Source of the DNA: Stenotrophomonas sp. Ste86 | GTDB taxonomy: Bacteria; Pseudomonadota; Gammaproteobacteria; Xanthomonadales; Xanthomonadaceae | Assembly: GCF_024519465.1 (NCBI RefSeq) | Contig: NZ_JALJRW010000004.1 | Coordinates: forward strand, 62,001-126,000 | Reading direction: 5' to 3' | Length of the DNA stretch: 64,000 nucleotides | Part shown: in pieces, positions 45,307-55,083 of the stretch | Numbering within the stretch: position 1 is the stretch's first letter | Layout: each line of letters begins with the position of its first letter | Position numbers and translations under genes: made by a program | The notes under the pieces: generated by a model | Told to the model about the DNA's origin: nothing | The model's input: only the letters and a program-made list of their open reading frames with translations | The model's database searches: none

Positions 45307-46455
45307 TTACAGCAGCACCAGATCGTCGCGATGGATCACATTGCCACCGTAGTTGTAGCCGAGCACGCCTTCGATATCGCGCGAATGGCGGCCGGCAATG
45401 CGGCGGATGTCACTGGCCGAATACTGGCTCACGCCGCGCGCCAACCGCACCTCGCCACCGGCATCGCGCAGGCGCACTTCGACCATGTCGCCACGACGGA
45501 AGTCCCCCTCCGCGCCGCGCACGCCCCCGGGCAGCAACGAGGCGCCCTTGTCGCGCAGCGCGTCGGCGGCGCCGTCGTCAACCAGGATCGCGCCGGGTTC
45601 AAGGGGTGCATGCCGCAACCAGTACTTGCGCGCGGCCACGCGGGTCTGCGCGGCGTGGATGCGGGTGCCGAACAGGCGCCCCTGCGCCAGCGCCCGCACC
45701 ACGTCGCTGTCGCGACCGTTGAACAGGCAGGTGTCGATGCCGACGCGGCCGGCCTTGGCCGCGGCTTCCAGCTTGGTGTGCATGCCGCCGGTGCCGGCCC
45801 CGCTGCCGGCGCCGCCGGCCATGGCCAGCACCTCGCCGGTGAGCTCGGGCACGTCGTGGATCGGCCGGGCCTGCGGGTCACGGCGCGGGTCGGCGCTGTA
45901 CAGGCCATCGATATCGGTGGCGATGAACAGCACGTCGGCATCGATCAACGCCGCCACGGTCGCGGCAAGGTTGTCGTTGTCGCCGAGCTTGAGCTCATCC
46001 ACCGACACGGTGTCATTCTCATTCACCACCGGCAGCGCGCCGAGGCGCAGCAGTTCATTGAGGGTGGCGCGCGCATTGAGGTAGCGGCGACGGTTGCGCA
46101 GGTCGTCGTGGGTGAGCAGCACCTGCGCCACCGGACGCTCGAAGAAGCGCTGCCACAGCCCGATCAACTGCGCCTGGCCCAGCGCGGCCAGCGCCTGGCG
46201 GGCAGCCATCGCCGCGCCGGCTTCCAGCGCACGCGGCACGATCGCGCGTCCCGCGGCGACTGCGCCAGAGGAGACGATCACCACCTCGCGCCCGGCCAGT
46301 ACATTGGCCGACACGAACTGCGCCAGTCCCAGCGCGTGGCGCGGCGACAGACCGCCGCCATCGGCGGCCAGCAGACTGCTGCCCACCTTGAGCACGGCAC
46401 GCTTCCACTGCGGCACGGCCTGTTCGGGAAACGGCGATTGCACGGTCGGGGTCAT
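45307..46455 (-). CDS. proB: Glutamate 5-kinase
   Basis: A 382-residue kinase from the ATG at 46455 (MTPTVQSPFPEQAVPQWKR). Amino-acid-kinase domain blocks: AVLKVGSSLLAADGGGLS, VVIVSSGAVAAGRAIV, ALPVVNENDTVSVDELKLGDND, ATDIDGLYSADPR and GTGGMHTKLEAAAKAGRVG; a PUA domain occupies about 280-370 (GAILVDDGAADALRDKGASLL). It makes glutamyl-5-phosphate, the first and feedback-controlled step of proline synthesis. It lies directly after the YciI gene. Confidence 0.96.
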   Translation of the reverse strand: MTPTVQSPFPEQAVPQWKRAVLKVGSSLLAADGGGLSPRHALGLAQFVSANVLAGREVVIVSSGAVAAGRAIVPRALEAGAAMAARQALAALGQAQLIGLWQRFFERPVAQVLLTHDDLRNRRRYLNARATLNELLRLGALPVVNENDTVSVDELKLGDNDNLAATVAALIDADVLFIATDIDGLYSADPRRDPQARPIHDVPELTGEVLAMAGGAGSGAGTGGMHTKLEAAAKAGRVGIDTCLFNGRDSDVVRALAQGRLFGTRIHAAQTRVAARKYWLRHAPLEPGAILVDDGAADALRDKGASLLPGGVRGAEGDFRRGDMVEVRLRDAGGEVRLARGVSQYSASDIRRIAGRHSRDIEGVLGYNYGGNVIHRDDLVLL

Positions 46456-46468
46456 CGGTGGGCAGGCC

Positions 46469-46729
46469 TCAGCGGGTGTTCCATTCGTGGATGCTGGCGG
46501 TGGCGCTGCCGCGCACCAGCAGCGGGTCGGTGTCCACCAGCGCCTGCGCGGCGGCCAGATCGGGCACGTCCTGCAGCACGTAGGCACCGCCGCTCTTGTC
46601 GCTGAAGCCGCCGGTCAGCAGCAGCTGTCCGCGGGCGCGCAGCTCATCGAGGAAACGAACGTGTTCGGCACCGACATCATCGCTGAAGGCCGGAGTGCGC
46701 TTCACCAGGACCAGGTAACAGGTTTTCAT
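46469..46729 (-). CDS. YciI family protein in the arg/pro cluster
   Basis: An 86-residue protein from the ATG at 46729 (MKTCYLVLVKRTPAFSDD). It shows the ferredoxin-like YciI layout: HVRFLDELRARGQLLLTGGFSDKSGGAYVLQ, then AAAQALVDTDPLLVRGSATASIHEWNTR with the Asp-Pro pair. No biochemical role is established. It is the second YciI-like gene in the window. Confidence 0.85.
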   Translation of the reverse strand: MKTCYLVLVKRTPAFSDDVGAEHVRFLDELRARGQLLLTGGFSDKSGGAYVLQDVPDLAAAQALVDTDPLLVRGSATASIHEWNTR

Positions 46730-46743
46730 GGGGCTTCCTTTTC

Positions 46744-46760
46744 GCCGGGCAGTGCCCGGC
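46744..46760. repeat. Short palindrome between argH and the YciI gene
   Basis: GCCGGGC/GCCCGGC around AGT. It overlaps no gene and is close to the YciI start; a degenerate REP-like hairpin. Confidence 0.45.
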
Positions 46761-46768
46761 ACGTCGAT

Positions 46769-46796
46769 GAAGAAACGGCGACCTCGCGGTCGCCGT
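46769..46796 (-). terminator. Probable intrinsic terminator after argH
   Basis: Perfect nine-base arms ACGGCGACC/GGTCGCCGT around GCGA, followed on the minus strand by TTCTTC. It begins six bases after the argH stop; leaky termination would allow read-through to YciI-proBA. Confidence 0.5.
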
Positions 46797-46801
46797 CGTG
46801 A

Positions 46802-48097
46802 TTACACCAGGGCGGCCCAGCGGGCGCGCAGCTCGTCCAGCCGCAGGTCGGCGGCCGCACCGGGCGACACGCGCGCGGCCAGGCTGCCTTCGGGCGTGCG
46901 CCCCTGTCCGGCCGTGTCCGCTGCCGCTGCAGCCGCTTTGTAGGCCTCACGGAACGGCACACCGGCCACGGCCGCTTCCACGGCCACATCGGTGGCGTAC
47001 ATGCCCGAGTCGATCGCTGCACGCAGCTTGTCGCCACGCCATTCCAGGTTGGCCAGCAGCGCCGGCAGCAGTTCCAGCGCGGCCAGGCCGCGGCCGAAGC
47101 CGTGGAAGATCGCGCCCTTGCTGCTCTGCAGATCGCGGTGGTACCCGGACGGCAGCGACAGCAGCTGCTCGATCTCGGTGCGCGCGGCGGCCACGCTGGC
47201 GTGGGTGGCGCGCATCAGTTCGATCACGTCCGGGTTGCGCTTGTTGGGCATGATCGAACTGCCGGTGGTGTATTGCGCCGGCAGCGCCACGAAACCGAAC
47301 TCGCCACTGGTGAACAGCGACAGATCCCACGCGATGCGGCGCAGGTCCAGGGTGGCCCCGCCGAGTGCCTCCAGCGCGGCCAGCTCGAATTTGCCGCGCG
47401 AAAGCTGCGCATAGATCGGCGAGATCTGCATGCGCGCAAAACCGAGCGCCTCGGTGGTGTGCGCGCGATCCAGCGGCAGGTTCACGCCGTAGCCGGCGGC
47501 GGTGCCGAGCGGATTGGCATCGATGAGGTTGAAGGTATCGTGCGCGCGGATGGCGTTGTCGATGAAGGCCTCGGCCCAGCCGGCCCACCACATGCCCGCC
47601 GAGGACACCACGGCGCGCTGGATGTGCGTGTAGCCGGGCACCGGCAGGTCTTTCTCGGCCTCGGCACGGTCGAGCGCGACCTTGGCGATCTCGCGGCTCA
47701 GGCCGGCCACCTGCTGCAGCTTGTCCTTCAGCCACAGCCGGGTGGCGACCAGGATCTGGTCGTTGCGGCTGCGGCCGGTGTGGATCTTGCGGCCGGCATC
47801 GCCGAGGCGCTCGGTCAGGCGGGCTTCGATTGCCGAATGGCAATCCTCGAAGCGCTCGTCCAGCACGAATGCACCGCTGCGGAAATCGGCGGCCAACACG
47901 TCCAGCTCGCGCAGCAGGCCATCCAGCTCGTCGCTGGACAGGATGCCGATGTGCTGCAGGCCCTGCGCGTGCGCCTTGCTGGCAGCGACGTCGTACAGGA
48001 AGAACGCGCGGTCCAGGATCACATCATCGCCCGCCAGGAAGGTCTGGATCTTGGCGTCCACCGCCACGCCGGGCTTCTGCCACAGAAGGTCTGCCAT
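46802..48097 (-). CDS. argH: Argininosuccinate lyase
   Basis: A 431-residue member of the fumarase/aspartase superfamily from the ATG at 48097 ([20 protein letters not shown]), after GGAGCAAGAC. Blocks: [69 protein letters not shown] and the signature [12 protein letters not shown] with the catalytic Ser loop. It splits argininosuccinate to arginine and fumarate, the last step of the pathway. Confidence 0.96.
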   Translation of the reverse strand: MADLLWQKPGVAVDAKIQTFLAGDDVILDRAFFLYDVAASKAHAQGLQHIGILSSDELDGLLRELDVLAADFRSGAFVLDERFEDCHSAIEARLTERLGDAGRKIHTGRSRNDQILVATRLWLKDKLQQVAGLSREIAKVALDRAEAEKDLPVPGYTHIQRAVVSSAGMWWAGWAEAFIDNAIRAHDTFNLIDANPLGTAAGYGVNLPLDRAHTTEALGFARMQISPIYAQLSRGKFELAALEALGGATLDLRRIAWDLSLFTSGEFGFVALPAQYTTGSSIMPNKRNPDVIELMRATHASVAAARTEIEQLLSLPSGYHRDLQSSKGAIFHGFGRGLAALELLPALLANLEWRGDKLRAAIDSGMYATDVAVEAAVAGVPFREAYKAAAAAADTAGQGRTPEGSLAARVSPGAAADLRLDELRARWAALV

Positions 48098-48120
48098 GTC
48101 TTGCTCCGTAGGCGGAATCG

Positions 48121-48166
48121 CTCCGCCGGGTTGTACGCGCGCACCGTGGTCGGGTGCGCAGCGGAG
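48121..48166. repeat. Composite hairpin between argC and argH
   Basis: Inner stem GCGCACC/GGTGCGC and outer CTCCGC/GCGGAG; it may be a degraded SMAG repeat (GTAC head instead of GTAG). It fills most of the 74-base argC-argH gap. Confidence 0.45.
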
Positions 48167-48171
48167 GGGGT

Positions 48172-49125
48172 TCAGTGCGGGATCGAGGCCAGTTCGTCCA
48201 GGCCCAGCGCCAGGTTGAGGTTCTGCATGGCCTGGGTGGCCGCCCCCTTGAGCAGGTTGTCCAGGGTGGCAACCACTACCACGCGCTTGCCGCCCGGGGC
48301 CACGTCGAAACCTCCGATCTGCACGCCGTGGCGGCCGGCGATGCGGCTGACCCACGGAGCTTCGTCGAGCACTTCGATGAGCGCCTCATTGGCGTAGTAC
48401 GCCTGGTACAGGGCGATCACGTCCTCGCGCTTGACCGTCTCGTTCAACCACAGGTTGACGGTCATGGTGATGCCACGGAAATGCGGCGCCACGTGCGGCA
48501 TGAACTCGACCGGCACGCGCAGGTGCGCGGTCACTTCGCGTTCGTGCACGTGGTTGGTGAGCGCGTACGGCATCAGGTTGTCGCGCAGCAGTTCGGGGTT
48601 GTTCTTGTCCGATGCGGTGGTGCCGGCGCCGGAGTACCCGGACACGCCGAAGCACTGGGGCGGGCCGGCCAGCTGCTTGAGCAGCGGGCTGATCGCCAGC
48701 TGCATCGCGGTGGCATAGCAGCCCGGGTTGCTGATGTGCTTCTGGCCCAGGTAATCGCCCCGGGTCAGTTCGGGCAGGCCGTAGTACCAGCTGCCTTCGA
48801 AGCGGTGGTCGGCCGACAGGTCGACGATCACAGTGTCCGGCCTGGCCGCATCGAGCGCGGTGACGAACGGTGCGGACAGGCCATTGGGCAATGCCAGGAT
48901 CACCGCGTCCACGCCCTTGGCCGCGACCGCGTCGGCGTCCAGGTTTTCGAACTGCAGGTCGCCCTGCCAGTCGGTGTGGTGGTCGGCCACGCGCTGGCCC
49001 GCAAGCTCACGCGAGGATACAAAGCCCAGCGTCAGGTTCGGGTGCGCGGCGATCAGCTTGATCAGCTCGGCGCCGGTGTGGCCGCGGGCGCCGACGATGC
49101 CGACGGAGAAGGTCGTGGTGCTCAT
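48172..49125 (-). CDS. argC: N-acetyl-gamma-glutamyl-phosphate reductase
   Basis: A 317-residue reductase: nucleotide-binding start [20 protein letters not shown], catalytic Cys136 in [15 protein letters not shown], and the conserved His in TNHVHEREV and [17 protein letters not shown]. It reduces acetylglutamyl-phosphate made by the fused synthase/kinase. The ATG overlaps the stop of the GNAT gene (ATGA). Confidence 0.96.
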   Translation of the reverse strand: MSTTTFSVGIVGARGHTGAELIKLIAAHPNLTLGFVSSRELAGQRVADHHTDWQGDLQFENLDADAVAAKGVDAVILALPNGLSAPFVTALDAARPDTVIVDLSADHRFEGSWYYGLPELTRGDYLGQKHISNPGCYATAMQLAISPLLKQLAGPPQCFGVSGYSGAGTTASDKNNPELLRDNLMPYALTNHVHEREVTAHLRVPVEFMPHVAPHFRGITMTVNLWLNETVKREDVIALYQAYYANEALIEVLDEAPWVSRIAGRHGVQIGGFDVAPGGKRVVVVATLDNLLKGAATQAMQNLNLALGLDELASIPH

Positions 49126-49721
49126 GCGTGTGCGTCCAGGCGGTGCTGCAGGTGGCGCTTAACGCCCTGCCATTCCGCGTCGATGATGGAGAAGATGACA
49201 GTGTCGCGCGGGGTGCCATCGGGGTGGCGCTTGTGGTTGCGCAGCACGCCGTCCTGCTTTGCGCCCAACCGCGCGATCGCCGTGCGCGAGGCGACATTGA
49301 ACCAGCTGGTCTCGAACACCACGCTCAGGCAGTTCAGCCGCTCGAAGGCATGGGTGAGCAGCATCAGCTTGGTTTCGGTGTTGACGCCGGTGCGCTGGGC
49401 GGCCTCGCCATACCAGGTGTAGCCGATGCTCAGCCTGGGCACGTCCTCTTCCATCCCGTAGTAACGGGTGGTGCCGACCACTTCATCGGCAGCGTTGAGG
49501 ACCGCGAACGGCAATACCTTGCCCTCGGCCTGCGCCTGCAGCGCAGCCTGCACGTAGGCGGTCATGGTTTTGGCGCTCGGCACCTGGGTGTACCAGAGCC
49601 GGGACAGCGCACCGTCGCCCAGCGCGCCGCGCAGACCGTCGATGTGCGCCATCTGCAGCGGCTCCAGCCGGGCGTGCGTGCCGGCCAGTGTGGGCACCTT
49701 GGTCCAATCGGCGTGATTCAT
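49122..49721 (-). CDS. GNAT family N-acetyltransferase in the arginine cluster
   Basis: A 199-residue protein of the RimJ/RimL-like acetyltransferase branch: [60 protein letters not shown] (acetyl-CoA-binding loop) and [21 protein letters not shown], typical of the W-x-N-S-R-A-I type. It is coupled to argC and five bases after the synthase/kinase gene, so it is co-expressed with arginine synthesis. Its substrate is unknown; the pathway already has its acetylglutamate synthase in the fusion protein. Confidence 0.88.
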   Translation of the reverse strand: MNHADWTKVPTLAGTHARLEPLQMAHIDGLRGALGDGALSRLWYTQVPSAKTMTAYVQAALQAQAEGKVLPFAVLNAADEVVGTTRYYGMEEDVPRLSIGYTWYGEAAQRTGVNTETKLMLLTHAFERLNCLSVVFETSWFNVASRTAIARLGAKQDGVLRNHKRHPDGTPRDTVIFSIIDAEWQGVKRHLQHRLDAHA

Positions 49722-49726
49722 GGGGT

Positions 49727-51052
49727 TCAGCCCTCCAGGCTCGGGGTGCGGGTTGCGCAGTGTTCAACGTAGGTGCGGATCCGCTCGAAACCATCGGCGC
49801 CGAACCAGAACACCTTCCAGGTGCCCTGCTTGTAGCACCCGTCGGATTCGGCGTAGTAGAAGTGGTTGATCGGGTTGCCGTTGCGCGAACGCCAGAACAG
49901 CTGCGGGGTTTCATCCAGCATGACATTCCACACCGCCCGGCCAAGGCCTTCGCCCTGCGCGTCATCGAGCACCGCGAACTTGTCCAGGTACACACCTTCG
50001 GCTTCGTCGGTGAGGATCACGGCGGCGCGGTAGTTCTCGCTGACGTAGGCGCGCAGCAGTTTGGTGCGGTCGAAGTAGTCGGGCACCAGGGTACGCCCGA
50101 AGCTGGATTCGATCAGCTGCTTCAGCCGCGGCAGGTCAAGTTCGCTCCACGCGGTGGCGCGCAGCACCTTCTCGCCCTTGCGCACCAGCGTGCCCGAGCC
50201 CTTGTGGGTGAACAGTTCCTTGGCCAGATCCGCCGGGCGGGTGATCGACACCGACGACTCCAGCGGCAGGCGATCGAGCAGGTCCTTGATCTGTTCGATC
50301 TTGACCCGCATGCCGCCGTGGATCCACGGCTGCTGCATGAGCTGGTCGTACTCGGTGGACAGGTTGATCGAGTCGATCACCTTGCCTTCTTCGTCGAGCA
50401 GGCCGCCGGTACCGGTGAGGAAGATGATCTTGTACGGCTGCAGTTCCTGCACCAGCTCGTTGGCGGCGAAGTCGGCGTTGACGTTGAGGATCTGCCCGCA
50501 GCGGGTTTCGCCAAGGCTGGTGATCACCGGGATGGAGCCGGCACGCAGGCTGGCTTCGATCGGCGCCAGGTTGACCTTCTTCACTTCACCGACCAGGCCG
50601 TAGGTGGCCTGGTCCAGGTACTCGGCCTCGAACACGCCGCCGGTGATGGAGGTGGCGCGCGCGCCGTTCTGCTGCAGCGCTTCGACCAGCTGCAGGTTGG
50701 ACGCCTGGAACACCCGGCGCACGATCGCCAGGCCTTCCGGCGAGGTCACGCGCAGGCCGTTGACGGTTTGCTTGACGATGCCCGCCGCCGACAGCTCGGC
50801 GTCCAGCTGCGGACCGGCACCGTGCAGCACGATCGGGGTCAGCCCCACTTCCTGCAGGAATGACAGCGACGAGGTCAGCGCATCCAGATCATCGCGCAGC
50901 ACCGCGCCGCCGACCTTGACCACGGCGAAGCGCTTGGCATCCAGCTGCGAAAAACGCTTGAGGTACTGGCTGATCTCCTTCGCGCTGGCCATGCTGGAGA
51001 GCAGGCGCACGATGGTTTGACGGGTCTGGCGGTGGGGCTGGGAAGAAGGCAT
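49727..51052 (-). CDS. argB: Bifunctional N-acetylglutamate synthase/kinase (fused ArgA/ArgB)
   Basis: A 441-residue protein from the ATG at 51052 ([20 protein letters not shown]). The amino-acid-kinase domain (about 50-290) shows [64 protein letters not shown] and [24 protein letters not shown] domain (about 300-430) shows [39 protein letters not shown] and [14 protein letters not shown]. This is the xanthomonad/vertebrate-type NAGS-K that makes and phosphorylates acetylglutamate. The frame upstream to 51121 is rejected. Confidence 0.95.
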   Translation of the reverse strand: MPSSQPHRQTRQTIVRLLSSMASAKEISQYLKRFSQLDAKRFAVVKVGGAVLRDDLDALTSSLSFLQEVGLTPIVLHGAGPQLDAELSAAGIVKQTVNGLRVTSPEGLAIVRRVFQASNLQLVEALQQNGARATSITGGVFEAEYLDQATYGLVGEVKKVNLAPIEASLRAGSIPVITSLGETRCGQILNVNADFAANELVQELQPYKIIFLTGTGGLLDEEGKVIDSINLSTEYDQLMQQPWIHGGMRVKIEQIKDLLDRLPLESSVSITRPADLAKELFTHKGSGTLVRKGEKVLRATAWSELDLPRLKQLIESSFGRTLVPDYFDRTKLLRAYVSENYRAAVILTDEAEGVYLDKFAVLDDAQGEGLGRAVWNVMLDETPQLFWRSRNGNPINHFYYAESDGCYKQGTWKVFWFGADGFERIRTYVEHCATRTPSLEG

Positions 51053-51125
51053 TTCGGTATCGTCACAGGCGGCCGGGGCCGCGATGGGGGAACCGTCAGT
51101 GGCAGGCCACGACGGGATCATGGCG

Positions 51126-52214
51126 TCAGGCGCCTTGGGCGATGATGCGGTGCACCGACGCGGCGTAACGCTGCAGCTGTTCCAGCGTCACGAACTCATC
51201 GGCGGTGTGGGCCTGGGCGATGTCGCCCGGGCCGTACACCAGCGTGGTGTAGCCCCCGGCGGAGAACAAGGAGGCTTCGGTCCAGAAGTCCACCGCGTTG
51301 CCGATCGGGATTTCCAGTGCATCGGCCACGTCACGCGCGGCCAGGCGGCGGTTCTCGGCCTCGGCGATGTCACCGGCCGGGAAGCTCGGGCCACGGAAGG
51401 TCTCGGTGAACACCGCGGCCTCCGGCTCGGCAAACCCGGCGAAGGTGGCCAGCAGCGCGTCGATGTCCATCGACGGCAGCGGACGGAAACCGAACCGCAC
51501 CTCGGCCGCCGGCGCGATCATGTTGGCCTTGATCCCGCCTTCCACGCGCCCGATGTTGAAGCGCAGGCCGGTCAGCCCGCCAAAGCGCGCATGCGCCAGC
51601 GATTGCACATGGTCCAGCGCGCGGTTGCCCCAGCGCATCGCCTGGTGCAGCGCACTGGCGGCCGCATCCTGCTTGCCCGACGCATGCCCGGCCCGGCCCT
51701 TGAACTGCATCAGCACCGAGCTGATGCCACGGTGCGCGAGCACCGCTTCGCTCATGGTCGGCTCGGCCACCAGCACCGCCTCATACGGAATGCCGCGCGC
51801 CAGGAACGCAGCGATGCAGCGCGGATCGTTGGCTTCCTCGTCGCTGGAGAACAGGAACGCGGCATCGCCCTCGCTGGCATTGGCAGCGGCCACCAATGCA
51901 GCGGCGGCCCCCTTGATGTCGCACACGCCCAGGCCGATCACCCGGTCTTCCGCGCGCCGCATCACGTGCGGGTCGGCGCTCCAATGCGGCGAGTCCGGCA
52001 CGGTATCCAGGTGCACGTTGAACAGGTACTTCGGCGTCCCGCGCACGGCATACAGACTGACCGCACCGTCGCCATGGTCGATCACCTCCACGTTGAACCC
52101 GGGCAGGTGGGCGCGCAGGTAATCGAAGATGCCGCCGGTGGTGATCGCACGCGGCGGATTGCGCGTGTCGAAGGACACGAGCTGCTGCAGGTGATCGAGT
52201 GTCTGTTCAAGCAT
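51126..52214 (-). CDS. argE: N-acetyl-L-citrulline deacetylase (ArgE-like, M20 family)
   Basis: A 362-residue M20 metallo-amidohydrolase. Metal and catalytic residues: [11 protein letters not shown] (His, Asp), [12 protein letters not shown] (bridging Asp), [11 protein letters not shown] (Glu-Glu) and VLVAEPT. Although ArgE-like, in xanthomonads this enzyme removes the acetyl group from N-acetylcitrulline, because the carbamoyltransferase of the cluster acts on acetylornithine. The gene lies between argG and the synthase/kinase, as expected for that pathway. Confidence 0.9.
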   Translation of the reverse strand: MLEQTLDHLQQLVSFDTRNPPRAITTGGIFDYLRAHLPGFNVEVIDHGDGAVSLYAVRGTPKYLFNVHLDTVPDSPHWSADPHVMRRAEDRVIGLGVCDIKGAAAALVAAANASEGDAAFLFSSDEEANDPRCIAAFLARGIPYEAVLVAEPTMSEAVLAHRGISSVLMQFKGRAGHASGKQDAAASALHQAMRWGNRALDHVQSLAHARFGGLTGLRFNIGRVEGGIKANMIAPAAEVRFGFRPLPSMDIDALLATFAGFAEPEAAVFTETFRGPSFPAGDIAEAENRRLAARDVADALEIPIGNAVDFWTEASLFSAGGYTTLVYGPGDIAQAHTADEFVTLEQLQRYAASVHRIIAQGA

Positions 52215-52241
52215 GTGCGTAGAAATCCATCAGTGGGGGGG

Positions 52242-52311
52242 GTAGTGCCGGCCGCTGGCCGGCTCTGCAATGATCCGGCCGTTCCAGGAGCCGGCCAGCG
52301 GCCGGCACTAC
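52242..52311. repeat. SMAG/REPIN dimer between argG and argE'
   Basis: GTAGTGCCGGCCGCTGGCCG at the left and its inverted complement ending GGCACTAC at the right, 22 bases between them. The arms match those of the REPIN after the MFS gene. Confidence 0.85.
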
Positions 52312-52333
52312 CCCTCCATCGGCTTTGCGGGGC

Positions 52334-52350
52334 GCCGGCCAGCGGCCGGC
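52334..52350 (-). repeat. Third, headless SMAG arm next to the argG-argE' REPIN
   Basis: GCCGGCCAGCGGCCGGC, the same core hairpin without the GTAG head, 22 bases after the dimer. Confidence 0.7.
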
Positions 52351-52366
52351 ACCCCGGTGAATCGGC

Positions 52367-53560
52367 TTAGCGGTTTACCTGCGCGTACAAGGTCGAGCTC
52401 ATGCCGAACAGCTTGATGAAGCCTTCCGCCTCTTCCACGCCCCAATCGGCCGACTGCGCATAGGTGGCGCCCTTGGTGTTGAGCAGGTGCGGCGACTTCA
52501 CCGCCACCGCATCGACGCGCCCGCCACGGGTTTCCAGCACCACTTCGCCGTTGACCTTGGTCTGCGAGGACTTCAGGAACGCCTCGATGTCGGTCTTGAG
52601 CGGGTCGTGGTAGAAGCCTTCGTACACCAGCTCCACCCACTTGCGCGCCACGTCCGGCTTGAAGCGGTTCTGCTGCTTGGTCAGCACCGCGTCTTCCAGC
52701 GCGCGGTGCGCGGCCAGCAACGAGACCAGGCCCGGGGCTTCGAACACGATGCGGCCCTTCAGGCCGATCACGGTGTCGCCGGTGTACACGCCACGGCCGA
52801 CGCCGTACGGGGCGAACAGCTTGTTGAGCTTGGCCAGGATCTGCTCACCCGGCAGTGCCTTGCCGTCCAGCTCGACCGCCTCGCCTTCGACGAACTTCAG
52901 CTTCACGGTCAGCGGCTCGATCGGCCACGCGCTGCGCGGCGCGCACCAGCCACGGGCACCTTCGCCCGGCGCTTCCCAACGGTCGATCTCGCCACCGGAC
53001 ATGGTCAGGCCCAGCAGGTTCTCGTTGATGGTGTAGGCCTGCTGCTTGGCGCGCACGCCGAAGCCGCGCTCTTCCAGGTACTTCTGCTCGTAGGCGCGGG
53101 TCTGGGTGTGTTCCTTCTGGATCTCGCGGATCGGCGCGACGATCTGGTAGTCGCCCAGTGCCTTCACGGCCAGGTCGAAGCGGACCTGGTCGTTGCCCAT
53201 GCCGGTGCAGCCGTGGGCGATGATGTTGGTGCCCAGTTCGGCGGCGCGCTTGAGCGCGGCGTCCACGATCAGGTAACGGTCGGACACCAGCAGCGGGTAC
53301 TGGCCCTGGTAGCCTTCGCCGGCCCACACGAACGGCTTGACGAAGCCGTTCCAGATCGCCGGGCCACCGTCGACGGTGACGTGGCTGGTGACGCCCAGCT
53401 CGGCGGCGCGCTTCTCGATGAAATCGCGCTCGTCGTCATCGACGCCGCCGGTATCGGCGAACACGGTGTGCACGTTGTAGCCGCGCTCCTGCAGGTAGGG
53501 CACGCAGAAGCTGGTGTCGAGTCCGCCGGAGAAAGCCAGGACGATGTCTTTATTGCTCAT
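52367..53560 (-). CDS. argG: Argininosuccinate synthase
   Basis: A 397-residue enzyme from the ATG at 53560 ([20 protein letters not shown]). The pyrophosphatase P-loop is FSGGLDTS; further blocks are [27 protein letters not shown] and [16 protein letters not shown]. It joins citrulline and aspartate with ATP. The upstream frame to 53713 runs through repeats and is rejected. Confidence 0.96.
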   Translation of the reverse strand: MSNKDIVLAFSGGLDTSFCVPYLQERGYNVHTVFADTGGVDDDERDFIEKRAAELGVTSHVTVDGGPAIWNGFVKPFVWAGEGYQGQYPLLVSDRYLIVDAALKRAAELGTNIIAHGCTGMGNDQVRFDLAVKALGDYQIVAPIREIQKEHTQTRAYEQKYLEERGFGVRAKQQAYTINENLLGLTMSGGEIDRWEAPGEGARGWCAPRSAWPIEPLTVKLKFVEGEAVELDGKALPGEQILAKLNKLFAPYGVGRGVYTGDTVIGLKGRIVFEAPGLVSLLAAHRALEDAVLTKQQNRFKPDVARKWVELVYEGFYHDPLKTDIEAFLKSSQTKVNGEVVLETRGGRVDAVAVKSPHLLNTKGATYAQSADWGVEEAEGFIKLFGMSSTLYAQVNR

Positions 53561-53594
53561 GGGGGTCAGGGTCCAATTGGGGGATGAGGATTCG

Positions 53595-53618
53595 GTAGAG
53601 CCGACCGTTGGTCGGCTG
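53595..53618 (+). repeat. SMAG repeat, first of a pair between argF' and argG
   Basis: GTAG head, arm AGCCGACC, loop GTT, arm GGTCGGCT. Confidence 0.8.
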
Positions 53619-53686
53619 GAATGTTCGGTGCGCCGATCGGCTGAAATCTTGCGTTGATCGGCTGAATTGTTCGATGCGCCGGTTGG

Positions 53687-53710
53687 GTAGAGCCGACCGT
53701 TGGTCGGCTG
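53687..53710 (+). repeat. SMAG repeat, second of the pair
   Basis: Same 24 bases and same orientation as the copy at 53595, 92 bases apart. Between them, GATCGGCTGAA occurs twice as degenerate arms, so the block looks like a tandem array of decayed SMAG units. Confidence 0.8.
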
Positions 53711-53735
53711 CAATGTTCGATACCCGTTGATGGCG

Positions 53736-54746
53736 TTAGCGGCCGATCAGCGCCGACATGATCGCCTTCTGCACATGCAGGCGGTTCTCGGCTTCGTCGA
53801 TGGCGATGCACTGCGCCGAGTCCATCACCCCGTCGGTGGCCTTCACGTTGCGGCGCAGCGGCAGGCAGTGGCTGAAGACACCGTTGTTGGTCAGGGCCAT
53901 CTTGGCTTCGTCGACGATGAAGTGCCTGTACTGGTCGCGGATCGGCTTTTCCGGTTCCCAGTTGCCGAAGAACGGCAGCGCGCCCCAGCTCTTGGCGTAC
54001 ACCACGTCGGCACCGGCGTAGGCGCTGGCGATGTCATGGCTGACCTGCAGCGAACCGCCGCTCTCGGCCACGTTCTGCTCGGCCCAGCCCATGTAGCGCT
54101 CGTCCAGGATGTAGTCCGGGGTCGGGCACAGCAGGGTCACGTCCATGCCCATGCGGGTGGCGATGGTCAGCGCCGAGTTGGCCACGGCGGTGTTGAGCGG
54201 CTTGGGGTGGTAGGTCCAGGTCAGCACGTACTTCTTGCCGCGCAGGTCCTGGGTGCCGAAGTGTTCCTGCAGCGCCATCACGTGGGCCAGTTCCTGGCAC
54301 GGGTGGGTGATGGTTTCCATATTGATGACCGGCACCGGCGAGTACTTGGCAAAGCTCCTGAGCACTTCGTCCTCGCGATCCTTGGTCCAGTCGATGAACT
54401 TCGGGAACGCACGCACGCCGATCAGGTCGACGTAGCGGCCCAGCACCCGCGCCACCTCGGCGATGTGCTCTTCGGTGTCCCCGTCCATTACCGAGCCCAG
54501 GTTGAACTCGATGGGCCATGCATCCTTGCCCGGCTGCAGCACGATCGCGTGGCCGCCCAGCTGGAAGGCCCCCAGCTCGAAGCTGGTGCGGGTGCGCATG
54601 GACGGATTGAAGAACACCAGGGCAATCGACTTGCCCTTGAGCTCGTTACCCAGCTTGTTGCGCTTGAACAGCGCGGCCTGGGTCAGCAGGGCATCCAGGT
54701 CGGTGCGGCTCCAATCCTGGGTGTTCAGGAAGTGCTTCAGGGACAT
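53736..54746 (-). CDS. argF: N-acetyl-L-ornithine carbamoyltransferase (ArgF')
   Basis: A 336-residue carbamoyltransferase from the ATG at 54746 ([20 protein letters not shown]), eight bases after AAAGGA. The carbamoyl-phosphate motif is [28 protein letters not shown] and [14 protein letters not shown] complete the active site. Glu92 and Lys302 (the lysine that is carboxylated in the Xanthomonas enzyme) are both in place, which marks acetylornithine rather than ornithine or succinylornithine as substrate. It is first gene of the arginine block and lies behind a putative attenuator. Confidence 0.96.
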   Translation of the reverse strand: MSLKHFLNTQDWSRTDLDALLTQAALFKRNKLGNELKGKSIALVFFNPSMRTRTSFELGAFQLGGHAIVLQPGKDAWPIEFNLGSVMDGDTEEHIAEVARVLGRYVDLIGVRAFPKFIDWTKDREDEVLRSFAKYSPVPVINMETITHPCQELAHVMALQEHFGTQDLRGKKYVLTWTYHPKPLNTAVANSALTIATRMGMDVTLLCPTPDYILDERYMGWAEQNVAESGGSLQVSHDIASAYAGADVVYAKSWGALPFFGNWEPEKPIRDQYRHFIVDEAKMALTNNGVFSHCLPLRRNVKATDGVMDSAQCIAIDEAENRLHVQKAIMSALIGR

Positions 54747-54861
54747 CGATCGATCCTTTGCGGCTGGTTTTCCACCGTTGCCGGGGGAGGTTGGGGGCGC
54801 CGGGGCGCGGTCAGGGCTCAAACAAACGTATACAGATGAAACTTTTCAGATCGTAGAAACG

Positions 54862-54889
54862 AAAAAACCCAGCGCGGGGGCTGGGTTTT
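54862..54889 (-). terminator. Intrinsic terminator of the putative argF' attenuator
   Basis: Minus strand: AAACCCAGC, short C-rich loop, GCTGGGTTT then T residues, 116 bases before argF'. Its 5' arm (54880-54886) can instead pair with GCTGGGT at the leader stop (54917-54923). Confidence 0.9.
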
Positions 54890-54910
54890 CCGAACAGACA
54901 GCACGAAGCT

Positions 54911-54941
54911 CCGGTTACCCAGCGAAAATGTGGGGTTCCGG
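54911..54941 (-). promoter_or_regulatory. Alternative RNA pairing region (protector hairpin / antiterminator strand)
   Basis: On the minus strand CCGGAACCC (54933-54941) can pair with GGGTAACCGG (54911-54920). The second strand overlaps GCTGGGT (54917-54923), which is complementary to the 5' arm of the terminator. Only one of the pairings can exist at a time. Confidence 0.65.
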
Positions 54942-55016
54942 TCGGCGGGCACGCGACGTCATGCCCGTAGCCATACGGGCGGCGCTGGTGTCGTGTTGGA
55001 AGTCGGTGAGTTTCAT
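54915..55016 (-). CDS. Putative arginine-responsive leader peptide upstream of argF'
   Basis: A 33-codon ORF starting MKLTDFQHDTSAARMATGMT and ending SRARRPEPHIFAG. Arg codons 22, 24 and 25 directly precede the first RNA pairing strand, and the stop lies in the strand that competes with the terminator. The layout is that of leader peptides of amino-acid operons. No strong ribosome site is seen (GGCGG before the ATG), and a weak TTGCAC...AAAGAT promoter would start transcription very close to the ATG. Confidence 0.6.
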   Translation of the reverse strand: MKLTDFQHDTSAARMATGMTSRARRPEPHIFAG

Positions 55017-55083
55017 GGCCGCCAATCTTTGCATGCGCACGGGGTGGGTGCAAGACCTGAAGGGAACATTCAGGCGACAGACC

